Assembly: GCA_016899975.1 (NCBI GenBank)
Contig: JACJJN010000005.1
Span: 1-64,000 of the forward strand
From: Lacrimispora saccharolytica
GTDB lineage: Bacteria; Bacillota; Clostridia; Lachnospirales; Lachnospiraceae
Direction: 5' to 3'
DNA: 64,000 nt
In this document: positions 40,727-48,465 of the stretch, in pieces
Layout: every line of letters starts with the position of its first letter
Position numbering within the stretch: position 1 is the stretch's first letter
Translations under genes and position numbers: made by a program
The notes under the pieces: model-generated
Databases searched by the model: none
Seen by the model: only the letters and a program-made list of their open reading frames with translations
What the model was told of the DNA's origin: nothing

Positions 40727-41031
40727 AAGAAAAAGCCCCTGACAGAAAGAAACACTTTCTGTCAAGGGCGAGCCATCTGAAATCCAGACACCCGTGGTGC
40801 CACCTTGCTTTTGCGGTTATACCACACACTTACCGGAATACCATCATATTCCTGGCAACTAACGTATGCCTTCACGTCATGGAATACTCGGCAAATGCCT
40901 TTCCCCATGCCCTCGGCGGTCCATTTGAAACTCCGCTTTCTGCCCGGCTCTCACCTGCCCGGACTCTCTGTGAGTGCGCTTGTAACGTTATCTCCGCTTC
41001 AACGGTTTCTGTCTTTATGAACTTGTTATGC
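40727..41031 (-). promoter_or_regulatory. T-box leader of the trp operon, tryptophan specifier
   Basis: The T-box sequence GGTGGCACCACGGGT is the reverse complement of 40790-40804. The terminator stem GCCCTTGACAGAAAG / CTTTCTGTCAGGGGC followed by a T-run is at 40727-40769. Upstream, stem I contains CAGAGAGTCCGGGCAGGTGA, typical of the T-box distal region, and the specifier segment CAAATGGACCGCC with TGG (Trp) at 40921-40923. Uncharged tRNA-Trp would pair with TGG and the T-box to allow read-through into trpE. The codon assignment is by position in the motif. Confidence 0.88.
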
Positions 41032-41060
41032 ATTATATGCTGACTTTTCTGTTTTGTCAA
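41032..41060 (-). promoter_or_regulatory. trp operon promoter
   Basis: On the minus strand, TTGACA (41055-41060), a 17-bp spacer and TATAAT (41032-41037): a full consensus sigma-A promoter immediately upstream of the T-box leader. Confidence 0.9.
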
Positions 41061-41118
41061 TAGTTTTTCTCCTGTTTTTGCTTTTTAATCGATAATTCAT
41101 TCTCAAATTTTTATATAA

Positions 41119-41466
41119 ACAAAAAAATTTACTGAACAGGTCGGCGCAGAAAATGACAGGGAACTGGCAGAGCTTTTATTAAAGGAGGTTCCTCCCCTGC
41201 CGTTTCCCAGACAATATCTGAATGTGATACGCCGTTCTTTTGAAGAGAATGGGTTTACGACACTTGAAGCCGAGGAAGCATACCGCCCGATCAAATTTTG
41301 GGATGTTGGTGCACTTGTCTGGTTTGCACGGATCATCCAGTGGGAATTTCCTGGTTTTTCGGTTGCTGGTTGCCTGCCCAATCTATACCATGCGCAGGAG
41401 ATTTTGGAGAAAAACGGCGTAATCGAAGGGCGTATCCACAGATTTCTTCTTGTCGTTCAAAAGTAA
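41119..41466 (+). pseudogene. 3' remnant of a SAM-dependent methyltransferase gene
   Basis: An open frame from 41119 encodes TEQVGAENDRELAELLLKEV, then SFEENGFTTLEAEEAYRPIK, DVGALVWFARIIQWEFPGFS and a normal-looking C-terminus. This matches the C-terminal third of a common Firmicutes class I methyltransferase. The SAM-binding N-terminal part is missing: an in-frame stop lies at 41116-41118 and the preceding DNA is the trp promoter region. A GTG at 41224 could start an 80-residue product, but it is most simply a decayed fragment left by a rearrangement. Confidence 0.7.
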
Positions 41467-41618
41467 TATTTATAGACCACAATCAAGACGGAACCGACGG
41501 TTGTGCCAGGGACTGTTTGTGAGCATGTCTGCGCCAGAAGTTCATACCAGACCGTTTTATCAGCGGAGATTTTTTGAAATCAAAGAAAATCTGGAGTTCA
41601 CACTTTTTTCACAAAAAA

Positions 41619-41661
41619 TTAGCACTCAACCCTTGACAGTGCTAACAATGAGTGCTATAGT
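41619..41661 (+). promoter_or_regulatory. hsp20 promoter with overlapping CIRCE operator
   Basis: TTAGCACTC (41619-41627), nine bases, CAGTGCTAA (41637-41645) is the HrcA-binding CIRCE inverted repeat with one mismatch to the consensus right half. The promoter TTGACA (41633-41638), 17 bp, TATAGT (41656-41661) overlaps it. Further half-sites GAGTGCTAT (spacer/-10) and CAGTGCTAA near 41740 lie downstream. Repression by HrcA with heat induction is inferred. Confidence 0.85.
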
Positions 41662-41793
41662 ACACTTAGAACAAAGGAAAAGAGAAAAAAAGAAAAGCTC
41701 TTCCGATTCGTTCAAAATCGACACCTCGGACTTCTCCGACAGTGCTAATATAACAAAATCAAAGTTATTGTTTTATGAAAGGAGATATGACTT

Positions 41794-42240
41794 ATGATGA
41801 TGCCTAGTATTTTTGGAGAAAACTTATTTGATGATTGGATGGATGATTTCGACAGAGATTTCTTCGGAACAAGAAATCCGCTGTACGGAAAACACAGTAA
41901 AAACATGATGAAGACAGACGTCCGCGAGACAGAAAATACCTACGAACTGGATGTTGACCTGCCGGGATTTAAGAAAGATGAAATCACGGCTGAGCTGAAA
42001 GACGGCTATCTGACGATTTCCGCTGCAAAAGGCCTGGATAAGGACGAAAAAGACAACAATGGAAAATATATCCGCCGCGAGCGTTACGCAGGTTCTATGA
42101 GCCGCAGCTTCTATGTCGGCAACGGAGTGCACCAGGATGACATTCATGCGAAATATGAAGACGGTATCCTGAAACTGTCCATCCCGAAGAAAGCGCAGCA
42201 GACCGTAGAACAGAAAAACTACATTTCCATCGAGGGATAA
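41794..42240 (+). CDS. hsp20: Hsp20 family small heat-shock protein
   Basis: A 148-residue cytoplasmic chaperone that holds unfolding proteins. The start at 41794 (MMMPSIFGENLFDDWMDDFD) follows AAAGGAG. The alpha-crystallin domain runs from about residue 42 (MKTDVRETENTYELDVDLPG) to 140, with the closing GILKLSIPKK motif. The N-terminal arm contains DDWMDDFDRDFFG, usual for clostridial Hsp20. It is monocistronic, under a CIRCE-bearing promoter and followed by a strong terminator. It is in the opposite orientation to its neighbours. Confidence 0.93.
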   Translation: MMMPSIFGENLFDDWMDDFDRDFFGTRNPLYGKHSKNMMKTDVRETENTYELDVDLPGFKKDEITAELKDGYLTISAAKGLDKDEKDNNGKYIRRERYAGSMSRSFYVGNGVHQDDIHAKYEDGILKLSIPKKAQQTVEQKNYISIEG

Positions 42241-42300
42241 TCCGCACAGATTCTTCTTCTCTGCAACTTTTTCCACAAACAACGGAATAGCAGAGTATTT

Positions 42301-42341
42301 CCAAAACAGGCAGACGGTTGAAACCCGCCTGCCTGTTTTGG
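42301..42341. terminator. hsp20 terminator
   Basis: CCAAAACAGGCAG (42301-42313) pairs exactly with CTGCCTGTTTTGG (42329-42341), extended inward by GCGG/CCGC-type pairs. TTTCAT follows on the plus strand. Confidence 0.75.
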
Positions 42342-42398
42342 TTTCATAAAATCAGATACAACACCAGGAACCTGATCAGCAGCAGTTCTCACAACTGC

Positions 42399-42439
42399 AA
42401 AAAAGCGCTCCGGAATCCCTCTTTGGGATCCGAAGCGCC
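42399..42439 (-). terminator. rplL terminator
   Basis: On the minus strand GGCGCTTCGGATCCC pairs with GGGATTCCGGAGCGC and is followed by TTTTTT. It lies 30 bp after the rplL stop and shows that the rplJL transcript ends here instead of running into rpoB. Confidence 0.85.
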
Positions 42440-42469
42440 TTCTTTATGGAATCTCTCTTACGACTTAAA

Positions 42470-42847
42470 TTACTTAAGAGTAACTTTAGCGCCTTCAGCT
42501 TCCAGTTTGGTCTTCAGCTCTTCAGCCTCAGCTTTGGAAGCGCCCTCTTTCAGTACCTTCGGAGCGCCGTCAACTACTTCTTTCGCCTCTTTCAGGCCCA
42601 GACCTGTAGCTTCGCGAACAACTTTGATAACTTTAACTTTGTTCGGGCCAACTTCTGTCAGCTCTACGTCGAACTCGTCTTTCTCTTCAGCTGCTGCTGC
42701 ATCGCCAGCGCCTGCTGCTGCAACTACAACGCCTGCTGCTGCGGATACACCAAACTCTTCTTCACATGCTTTTACCAGTTCGTTTAACTCTAATACGGAT
42801 AACTCTTTAATCGCTTCGATAAATTCAGCGGTTGTTAACTTTGCCAT
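42470..42847 (-). CDS. rplL: 50S ribosomal protein L7/L12
   Basis: A 125-residue stalk protein that recruits translation factors. The start at 42847 ([20 protein letters not shown]) follows AAGGAGG. The N-terminal dimerisation helices are joined by an alanine-rich hinge ([21 protein letters not shown]) to the C-terminal factor-binding domain [33 protein letters not shown]. The length is normal. It is downstream of rplJ, with which it forms the stalk complex, but rpoB does not follow as it usually does. Confidence 0.96.
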   Translation of the reverse strand: MAKLTTAEFIEAIKELSVLELNELVKACEEEFGVSAAAGVVVAAAGAGDAAAAEEKDEFDVELTEVGPNKVKVIKVVREATGLGLKEAKEVVDGAPKVLKEGASKAEAEELKTKLEAEGAKVTLK

Positions 42848-42919
42848 TTTTATTTCCTCCTTGGATATTTTTAATTTCTGATTTTTATTTTCCGGAACCT
42901 TGGTTCCTGTCAGAGTCAA

Positions 42920-43423
42920 TTAAGCCTCTGCTGCTTCGCCGCCTTTGGACTCTGCGATCTGATTAAGAACACGAGCCAGGTTAGCGATCGGTGACTGGAT
43001 GCTTCCAAGCAGTTTGCCAAGAAGTTCTTCTCTTGACGGAACAGCTGCCAGTGCCTCCACGCCTTTCTTGTCATAGTAGCTGCCTTCCACAATACCGGAA
43101 ACCATTTCCAGCTTCGGAGCAGTCTTAGCAAATTTTGCGATGATTCTGGCCGGAGCAGTTGCATCGTCTTTGCTGATTGCAAGTGCGTTGGTTCCTTCCA
43201 GATCTTTGCAAAGCTCTTCGCACGGAGTTCCCTGGAATGCGAAGTTCATCATAGTATTTTTGTATACTTTGTAACGAACGCCAGCTTCTCTTAACTCCTT
43301 ACGCAGTTTTGTATCCTGCTCTACAGTAAGGCCACTGTAGTTAACCAGGATCACGGACTCTGCGTCAGCGATCTGTGCAGAAATCTCTTCTACGACAGGC
43401 TTTTTCAGTTCTACCTTTGCCAT
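42920..43423 (-). CDS. rplJ: 50S ribosomal protein L10
   Basis: A 167-residue base of the ribosomal stalk. The start at 43423 (MAKVELKKPVVEEI) follows AAGGAGGTG. ESVILVNYSGLTVEQDTKLR, RYKVYKNTMMNFAF and the C-terminal helix LANLARVLNQIAESKGGE that binds L7/L12 dimers are present. It is preceded by the L10 leader RNA and its own promoter. L10-L12 complex binding to the leader is the known autoregulatory mechanism of this operon. Confidence 0.96.
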   Translation of the reverse strand: MAKVELKKPVVEEISAQIADAESVILVNYSGLTVEQDTKLRKELREAGVRYKVYKNTMMNFAFQGTPCEELCKDLEGTNALAISKDDATAPARIIAKFAKTAPKLEMVSGIVEGSYYDKKGVEALAAVPSREELLGKLLGSIQSPIANLARVLNQIAESKGGEAAEA

Positions 43424-43469
43424 AACGGTTGCACCTCCTTGTAGTATTTCGTACCTACGCTTCGGAAGC

Positions 43470-43599
43470 ATAAAAAAGCTCTTCCGCGAAAACGGAAGAG
43501 CTGCAAAATTCAACAATTCGTGAATGTAACTTCTCCTCGGCGGGCGTTTTGATCCTTATGCCTTACGGCACCCACTGTCTTCGGCGCGATACAGGATGT
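43470..43599 (-). ncRNA. Ribosomal protein L10 leader
   Basis: On the minus strand, CCGAAGACAGTGGGTGCCGT, GGCATAAGGATC and CCCGCCGAGGAGAAGTTACA reproduce the conserved L10-leader core. It is followed by a terminator-like hairpin AGCTCTTCCG/CGGAAGAGCT with TTTTTT (43472-43502). The leader binds L10(L12)4 and attenuates rplJL expression. Confidence 0.85.
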
Positions 43600-43628
43600 A
43601 TCATAGCATAGCTGCCGCATGATGTCAA
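43600..43628 (-). promoter_or_regulatory. rplJL promoter
   Basis: On the minus strand, TTGACA (43623-43628), a 17-bp spacer and TATGAT (43600-43605), directly before the L10 leader. Confidence 0.85.
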
Positions 43629-43658
43629 GAAGTTTTTTCAAATTATTGAATCATTTGG

Positions 43659-43721
43659 TTACAGTTCAGCCTAGGTCTGCGCACATGCTGCGCAGACCGT
43701 ATGAGAACATAGTACCTGTTG
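43659..43721. repeat. Adjoining copies of the ACAGTTCAGC and GGTCTGCGCA repeats
   Basis: TTACAGTTCAGCC is a half copy of the 19906-19929 palindrome. It runs directly into GGTCTGCGCA-CATGC-TGCGCAGACC (43674-43698) and the tail GTATGAGAACATAGTACCTG, the same unit as 15704-15748. The block fills the space between the proC stop and the rplJ promoter. Confidence 0.65.
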
Positions 43722-43729
43722 GCGCCCAC

Positions 43730-44521
43730 TCACGGCTTATTCTCCACATCATCGATTGCATCGATGATCGCAGACCGGAAACCGCTGCGTTCCAGAGAAG
43801 CCACTCCGACGATCGTAGTGCCTCCCGGAGAGCAGACCGCGTCTTTCATCGCGCCGGGGTGCTGCCCGGTCTCCAGATGCAGCTTGCCTGTGCCGACAAG
43901 CATCTGAGCCGCAAAGCGATATGCCTGCGCCCTTGTCAGTCCGTGTTTGACACCGGCATCTCCCAGTGCTTCGATAAACATTGCCGCGTAAGCGGGCGTA
44001 CAGCCGCATACGGTACCCGCCACGGAAAGATGGGCAGTGTCGACCGTCTCAACCAGCGCAATTTTTTCAAACAGGTCTTTGACCATCTGAAATTCTTCTC
44101 CGGTCAGCGAATGCTTGTCCTCGCAGACGATAATTCCTTCTGCTACCGCCACCGGCGTATTGGGACAGGTGCTCAGGTGATGTGTCCCCGGAAGAAGCGC
44201 CTGCTCCAGTTTTTCAAACGGATAGCCTGCCGCCACCGACACAACGATCTTATCTTTCAGCTCTTCCCGGATGGGCGCTGTCACTTCCTGGATCATGTAC
44301 GGCTTTACCGCCAGAATGACCAGATCCGCGCTGTCCGCCACTTCTTTGGCGTCCCTGCACGCATGCATTCCCCGTTCTTCTGTATTGCGGCAAAGCTTTT
44401 CCCAGTTTCTGGCGCATGCATAGACCTGTTCCGGCTTTAACGCGCCTGTGCGCAGAAATCCTTCCGCCATCGCCTGTGCCATATTTCCAAATCCTATGAA
44501 TCCTACTTTTAATTCTGACAT
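43730..44521 (-). CDS. proC: Pyrroline-5-carboxylate reductase
   Basis: A 263-residue NAD(P)H-dependent enzyme for the last step of proline synthesis. MSELKVGFIGFGNMAQAMAEGF is the N-terminal Rossmann motif. ILAVKPYMIQEVTAPI and a central ALLPGTHHLSTCPNTPVAVAEG follow. The C-terminal family signature is GDAGVKHGLTRAQAYRFAAQ to HPGAMKDAVCSPGGTTIVGV. It is full length. The preceding gene is the amidase on the same strand, 63 bp away. Confidence 0.95.
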   Translation of the reverse strand: MSELKVGFIGFGNMAQAMAEGFLRTGALKPEQVYACARNWEKLCRNTEERGMHACRDAKEVADSADLVILAVKPYMIQEVTAPIREELKDKIVVSVAAGYPFEKLEQALLPGTHHLSTCPNTPVAVAEGIIVCEDKHSLTGEEFQMVKDLFEKIALVETVDTAHLSVAGTVCGCTPAYAAMFIEALGDAGVKHGLTRAQAYRFAAQMLVGTGKLHLETGQHPGAMKDAVCSPGGTTIVGVASLERSGFRSAIIDAIDDVENKP

Positions 44522-44584
44522 TTCAAGATTCCTTTCTGTTTTACGCTCTCACTGAGCAATCGTTTCGTTGGATGAACGGTTATC

Positions 44585-46798
44585 TCACTGAAAATACTGG
44601 TCGATTCCATCTGCGATGCCATCCACCATTTTCTTCTGGAAATCGCTGTCCGCCATTTTAGAATCGTCACCGGCATTGGACATAAATCCCATTTCCACAA
44701 TCGTCACCGGCATGGTTGACCAGTTGATTCCGCTCATGTCATCGGTAATCATGACACCGCGGTTGCGCAGACCGGTAGCCTGACAGTAACTGTCAATGAT
44801 ACACTGGGAAAGCCGCTGGCTTTCCGGGGCAAGGGCAGATACGAACGCATTGGAATCCGACGGCGCCATACAGAGCGCACCATTGACGGAACTGTTGTCG
44901 TCACCATTGGCATGGATCCTCACCAGAATATCTCCACCCACAGATGACGCATACTCAGCACGCTCTTTGTTGCTGATATTTACGTCATGTGTCTCACGTG
45001 TCATATAGACCGTATATCCTCTGCTTTCCAGCTCCGTGCGCAGCAGCAGGGAAACCTGAAGGTTCAGTTCATACTCATCCAGCCCTGAAACACAGCCTGT
45101 GGTTCCCGAGGTCACTCTGGCTTTCATAACAGAACTTCCAGGACCGACAGGCTCTTTTCGGCTGTCCCCCTGTCCCTGATGACCGGGGTCGATCACGATC
45201 ACCTGACTCAGTTCCTTTTTGTCCGTCAACACACCGTCGGCATTAAAGTAATACGTTTCTCCGTCGACCACAAACTCTCCGCTGTGGAGTCTTCCGCCCC
45301 AGTCTCTCAGGTAATACCAGTTCTCTCCCTGCTGCAGCCACTGACTGCTTGCCATCTTGCAGTCGCTGTTGAACCAGTACCAGTCATTTCCGATCTTGCT
45401 CCAGCCATTGTTTAATGCTGCGCCCCAGCCGCGGAAGTAATACCAGACGCCGTTTTCCTGACGCCACTGGTCATGGAGCATTCCGCCCCAGTCTCTGACG
45501 TAATAGAGGTTTCCTCCCTCTTCGATCCACTGAGCGCTTGCCATGGTACAGTCACTGTTGAACCAGTACCAGTCATTTCCAATCTTGCTCCAGCCATTGT
45601 TCAAAGCTGCGCCCCAGCCGCGGAAATAATACCAGATTCCATTTTCCTTGCGCCACTGGTCATGGAGCATTCCTCCCCAGTCTCTGACATAGTAGAGGTT
45701 TCCTCCCTCTCGGATCCACTCAGCACTTGCCATCGAGCAGTCTTCATGGAACCAATACCAGTCATTTCCCAGCTTGTTCCAGCCGTTATTCAGCGCACCG
45801 CCCCAACCGCGGAAGAAGTACCAGGTGCCGTTCAGCTGTTTCCAGCCGTCTTCCTGATTGGTACTCTTGAACATTTTATCGTTCTGCTCCGGATCCAGGT
45901 AATAAAGATCATTTCCGTTTTTCTGAAGTCCGCTGAGACGATGTCCGTCCGCGGTATCCAGCAGATACCATTCACCGTCAAGGATCAGCCAGCCGGAAGT
46001 CGGATCCGTTGCGTAATTGCCGTTCTTGCAGACCGCGCCGTTCATGATGTAGTAAGTCTTGTCCTGAACGGTGATCCAGCCTTCCTGTGTATACATCTTT
46101 CCGTCCTTGTCGAAGTAACGGGTCTGTCCGTCAACATCAGCGAAACCATCCTTCACGATCGTTCCGTATGCACTTTCTGCACCAGGCTGTCCCCCCTCCT
46201 CGGAGGAATAGTACACATGTGCCACACCGTTCTCATCCGTGTACGTCTGTGCGCCAGCGAGAAGATATCCGGTATCCGCCGCTGCCAGGTAGGTCTTGCC
46301 GCCTTCTGTAAACAGTCCGGTCTTCGGAGCGCCAGTCTGTGCGTCATAGAAGATCCAGTGATCATTGCCTTCCGCATCTTTCACCTGATTCCAGCCCGCC
46401 TCATAGACAGTTTTCCGTGCTCTCTCACCCTCCGCAGCTTCTCCCGCGGACTGAGCGGATGGCGCTGCACTTTCTTCAGACGCTTCGGATGCCGCCGTAT
46501 TTTCTCCGGATGGTACAGACAATGCCCCATCTTCTTCTGACTGCACGGACGGCGTATCTGCTGCCGTCTGTTCTGATGACGGCTTCTCTGATACTTCTGC
46601 CGCCGCATCTGCTTCGGCATCCGGCGCTGCGGCAGGCTCCTGCGCCGGTGTTTCCTCCGGATTCGGAACTTCACTCTCTGTCTGAGACTCCGCATTCACA
46701 GATGCAGAATCCGAGACGTCCGAAGCAGCGTAAGCTGTCATCGGAGCAGCACTGACAGAAACGGCAATCGCCATCGCTGCCAACCATTTTCTTTTCAT
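44585..46798 (-). CDS. Secreted N-acetylmuramoyl-L-alanine amidase with cell-wall-binding repeats
   Basis: A 737-residue exported autolysin. It has a signal peptide (MKRKWLAAMAIAVSVSAAPMTAYA), an acidic/Ala-rich linker to about residue 135, and then many aromatic choline/wall-binding repeats (units such as GNDWYWFNSDC and GVWYYFRGWG). The C-terminal Amidase_3 domain starts near residue 550. Zinc and catalytic residues are visible: His in VIDPGHQGQ, Glu in DEYELNLQ, His in RIHANGDD and Glu in EMGFMSN. It cuts the MurNAc-L-Ala bond. A 63-residue block is repeated at 189-bp periods around 45417-45800. Confidence 0.92.
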   Translation of the reverse strand: MKRKWLAAMAIAVSVSAAPMTAYAASDVSDSASVNAESQTESEVPNPEETPAQEPAAAPDAEADAAAEVSEKPSSEQTAADTPSVQSEEDGALSVPSGENTAASEASEESAAPSAQSAGEAAEGERARKTVYEAGWNQVKDAEGNDHWIFYDAQTGAPKTGLFTEGGKTYLAAADTGYLLAGAQTYTDENGVAHVYYSSEEGGQPGAESAYGTIVKDGFADVDGQTRYFDKDGKMYTQEGWITVQDKTYYIMNGAVCKNGNYATDPTSGWLILDGEWYLLDTADGHRLSGLQKNGNDLYYLDPEQNDKMFKSTNQEDGWKQLNGTWYFFRGWGGALNNGWNKLGNDWYWFHEDCSMASAEWIREGGNLYYVRDWGGMLHDQWRKENGIWYYFRGWGAALNNGWSKIGNDWYWFNSDCTMASAQWIEEGGNLYYVRDWGGMLHDQWRQENGVWYYFRGWGAALNNGWSKIGNDWYWFNSDCKMASSQWLQQGENWYYLRDWGGRLHSGEFVVDGETYYFNADGVLTDKKELSQVIVIDPGHQGQGDSRKEPVGPGSSVMKARVTSGTTGCVSGLDEYELNLQVSLLLRTELESRGYTVYMTRETHDVNISNKERAEYASSVGGDILVRIHANGDDNSSVNGALCMAPSDSNAFVSALAPESQRLSQCIIDSYCQATGLRNRGVMITDDMSGINWSTMPVTIVEMGFMSNAGDDSKMADSDFQKKMVDGIADGIDQYFQ
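45417..45800. repeat. 189-bp tandem repeat inside the amidase gene
   Basis: The segment starting GCTGCGCCCC at 45417 recurs at 45606, and in more diverged form near 45795. This is a 189-bp (63-codon) unit with very few differences between the first two copies. It encodes paired wall-binding repeats. Such identity suggests recent duplication and a potential for copy-number change. Confidence 0.8.
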
Positions 46799-46890
46799 CC
46801 TTACTCCCTCCCATCATTTTTCATATATCCTAAAATAAAGCTATTTTCCAAACATACTCTGGCAGTTTCCTGCACTTCCTTTCCCAGGCT

Positions 46891-47859
46891 TCATTCCTCC
46901 GCTCTCACGCTGAGGCCGTCGCGCCCTTCGAACCATCCGCTGCCCTGGGGAATTTCCGTGTTTTTCCACTCGTCGGCTTTTTCATATCTGCCGCTGCGCA
47001 GACAATCCAGCAGCTGACGTCCCATTCCCACATACATCCGGCGGTGCCCAACAAATTCATTGTTCAGCGCCGGAAGAGAAATTTCCGTGGTACAGAAGCT
47101 TCCGTGGCTCTGGTAGAACAGTTCCGGCCGCTCTGACAGAAGCAGCTCCATCAGCGGCTGGTAATAGGCTCTCAGATACGCCTCCCTGGTAAAATCAAAC
47201 GCCTGCCCTTCTTCCGTCTGGGGCACTTCCCGGATCACAGCCGTATAAAATCCTCTTTCATAATAGTTCATGCACGCGACCTTGTGCAGGGGAGCGCCTT
47301 TTCCGATCTTCGCAACCCCCTCCGCTTCCTGGCAGGCATTCCGGAAGGCAAGCTGGCTGTTTTCACTCCTTCCCACAGATTCCCACACACTGTAGGATCC
47401 GGAACCTTTCTGCATACCGATCAGATCATAACGATATTTTTTCCCGTATCTGCCGATCTCTGTCAGTCCCGGCTGCTCAATCTGATTGATGTGTACCAGA
47501 TAATCATCCTGAAACATTTTTCCCGCAATGATCTTTGCGAAAATAGCTCCCAGGTAATGGGAGATCGTTCCCTTTTCGCTGACATCCAGATACATAGTCC
47601 TGGCAGATTTCACCAGCTGGTCGCCTTTGACCTCCAGTGCATTTTCCACCATCGCCATTTTCTGCAGCAATTCACCTTTTCTTTTCTCACGAAACGGCGG
47701 CGTCAGCCGCCCAGCCGGCATCGTACAGGTCAGGACTGCATGGAGCAGTTCCAGATTGGTGAATTCCAGCATCATATCATTTTTGCACAGTCCGCTGGAA
47801 TCCTGGGAATCGATGACCGTCACCGGCATGGTATATGTTTTCTCTTCTGTTAAAATCAT
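46891..47859 (-). CDS. Conserved hypothetical protein, possible degenerate nuclease-like fold
   Basis: A 322-residue soluble protein with no signal peptide. The start at 47859 (MILTEEKTYTMPVTVIDSQD) follows TGAGG. A segment from SEKGTISHYLGAIFAKIIAG through RYDLIGMQ to YSVWESVGRSEN recalls proteins with an EKG-IS-Y-LG block followed by a DLIG...E-x-K nuclease-like core. Here the expected Lys is Val (ESV). That reading is tentative. It is 11 bp downstream of the YgjP-like protease gene on the same strand, so they probably share a transcript. No function can be given. Confidence 0.5.
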   Translation of the reverse strand: MILTEEKTYTMPVTVIDSQDSSGLCKNDMMLEFTNLELLHAVLTCTMPAGRLTPPFREKRKGELLQKMAMVENALEVKGDQLVKSARTMYLDVSEKGTISHYLGAIFAKIIAGKMFQDDYLVHINQIEQPGLTEIGRYGKKYRYDLIGMQKGSGSYSVWESVGRSENSQLAFRNACQEAEGVAKIGKGAPLHKVACMNYYERGFYTAVIREVPQTEEGQAFDFTREAYLRAYYQPLMELLLSERPELFYQSHGSFCTTEISLPALNNEFVGHRRMYVGMGRQLLDCLRSGRYEKADEWKNTEIPQGSGWFEGRDGLSVRAEE

Positions 47860-47870
47860 AAAAACCTCAT

Positions 47871-48461
47871 TCAGTACTCTCCACCGTGTTCCTTCAGCCA
47901 TCGCTCACGCTGCCGGTAATCCGGCAGTACGGAAGCGACAGTCTGATAAAACTGCCGGGAATGATTCATTTCCTTCCGATGAGCCAGTTCATGGACCACC
48001 ACATAATCCAGGATCTCCTCCGGCATCCGGATCAGCTTCCAGTTAAAATTCAGATTGCCCTTGCTGCTGCAGCTTCCCCATCGTGTTTTCTGCTCACGGA
48101 TCGTGATCCTTCCGTAGGTCACTCCCATTTTCTCCGCATAGAAAGCAACTTTCCCTGGAAATATCTTCCGTGCCTCCTGAATCTTTTCCTCCCGCTCGCC
48201 GGGCGTCAGCTCCTGCCGCTCCCGCAGTCTCGTCTGGGCATACAGCTTCTGCTGTTGCTGCCGGATCCATCCCTGTTTCTGCCGGAGAAATTCTTCAATC
48301 TTTCTGACAGGACAGCGCAAAGGCGCACGCACCACCACCGAACCGTCACGGCTGATCTGGATGGCGATACTCTTTCTGTTTGTGCGTATCAGCTGATAAT
48401 CCGGCGGGTCGGGAAAACCGCTCTGTCCTTCCTGACCCGCCGTCTTTTTCTCTTCACTCAT
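47871..48461 (-). CDS. YgjP-like zinc metallopeptidase domain protein
   Basis: A 196-residue protein of the YgjP/SprT-like group. The beta-rich N-terminus YQLIRTNRKSIAIQISRDGSVVVRAP leads to KTRWGSCSSKGNLNFNWKLI, and the zinc motif HELAHRKEMNHS near residue 157 has the HExxH signature. MPEEILDYVVV precedes the motif as usual. Family members are predicted proteases or accessory proteins; the substrate is unknown. It is between the M42 peptidase gene (four-base gap) and the unknown gene, in one operon. Confidence 0.85.
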   Translation of the reverse strand: MSEEKKTAGQEGQSGFPDPPDYQLIRTNRKSIAIQISRDGSVVVRAPLRCPVRKIEEFLRQKQGWIRQQQQKLYAQTRLRERQELTPGEREEKIQEARKIFPGKVAFYAEKMGVTYGRITIREQKTRWGSCSSKGNLNFNWKLIRMPEEILDYVVVHELAHRKEMNHSRQFYQTVASVLPDYRQRERWLKEHGGEY

Positions 48462-48465
48462 CTGC

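Noticed and set aside
45417-45800. Regular repeats that might suggest a CRISPR array
   Set aside because: The 189-bp units are in frame and encode wall-binding repeats of the amidase; no short repeats with unique spacers.
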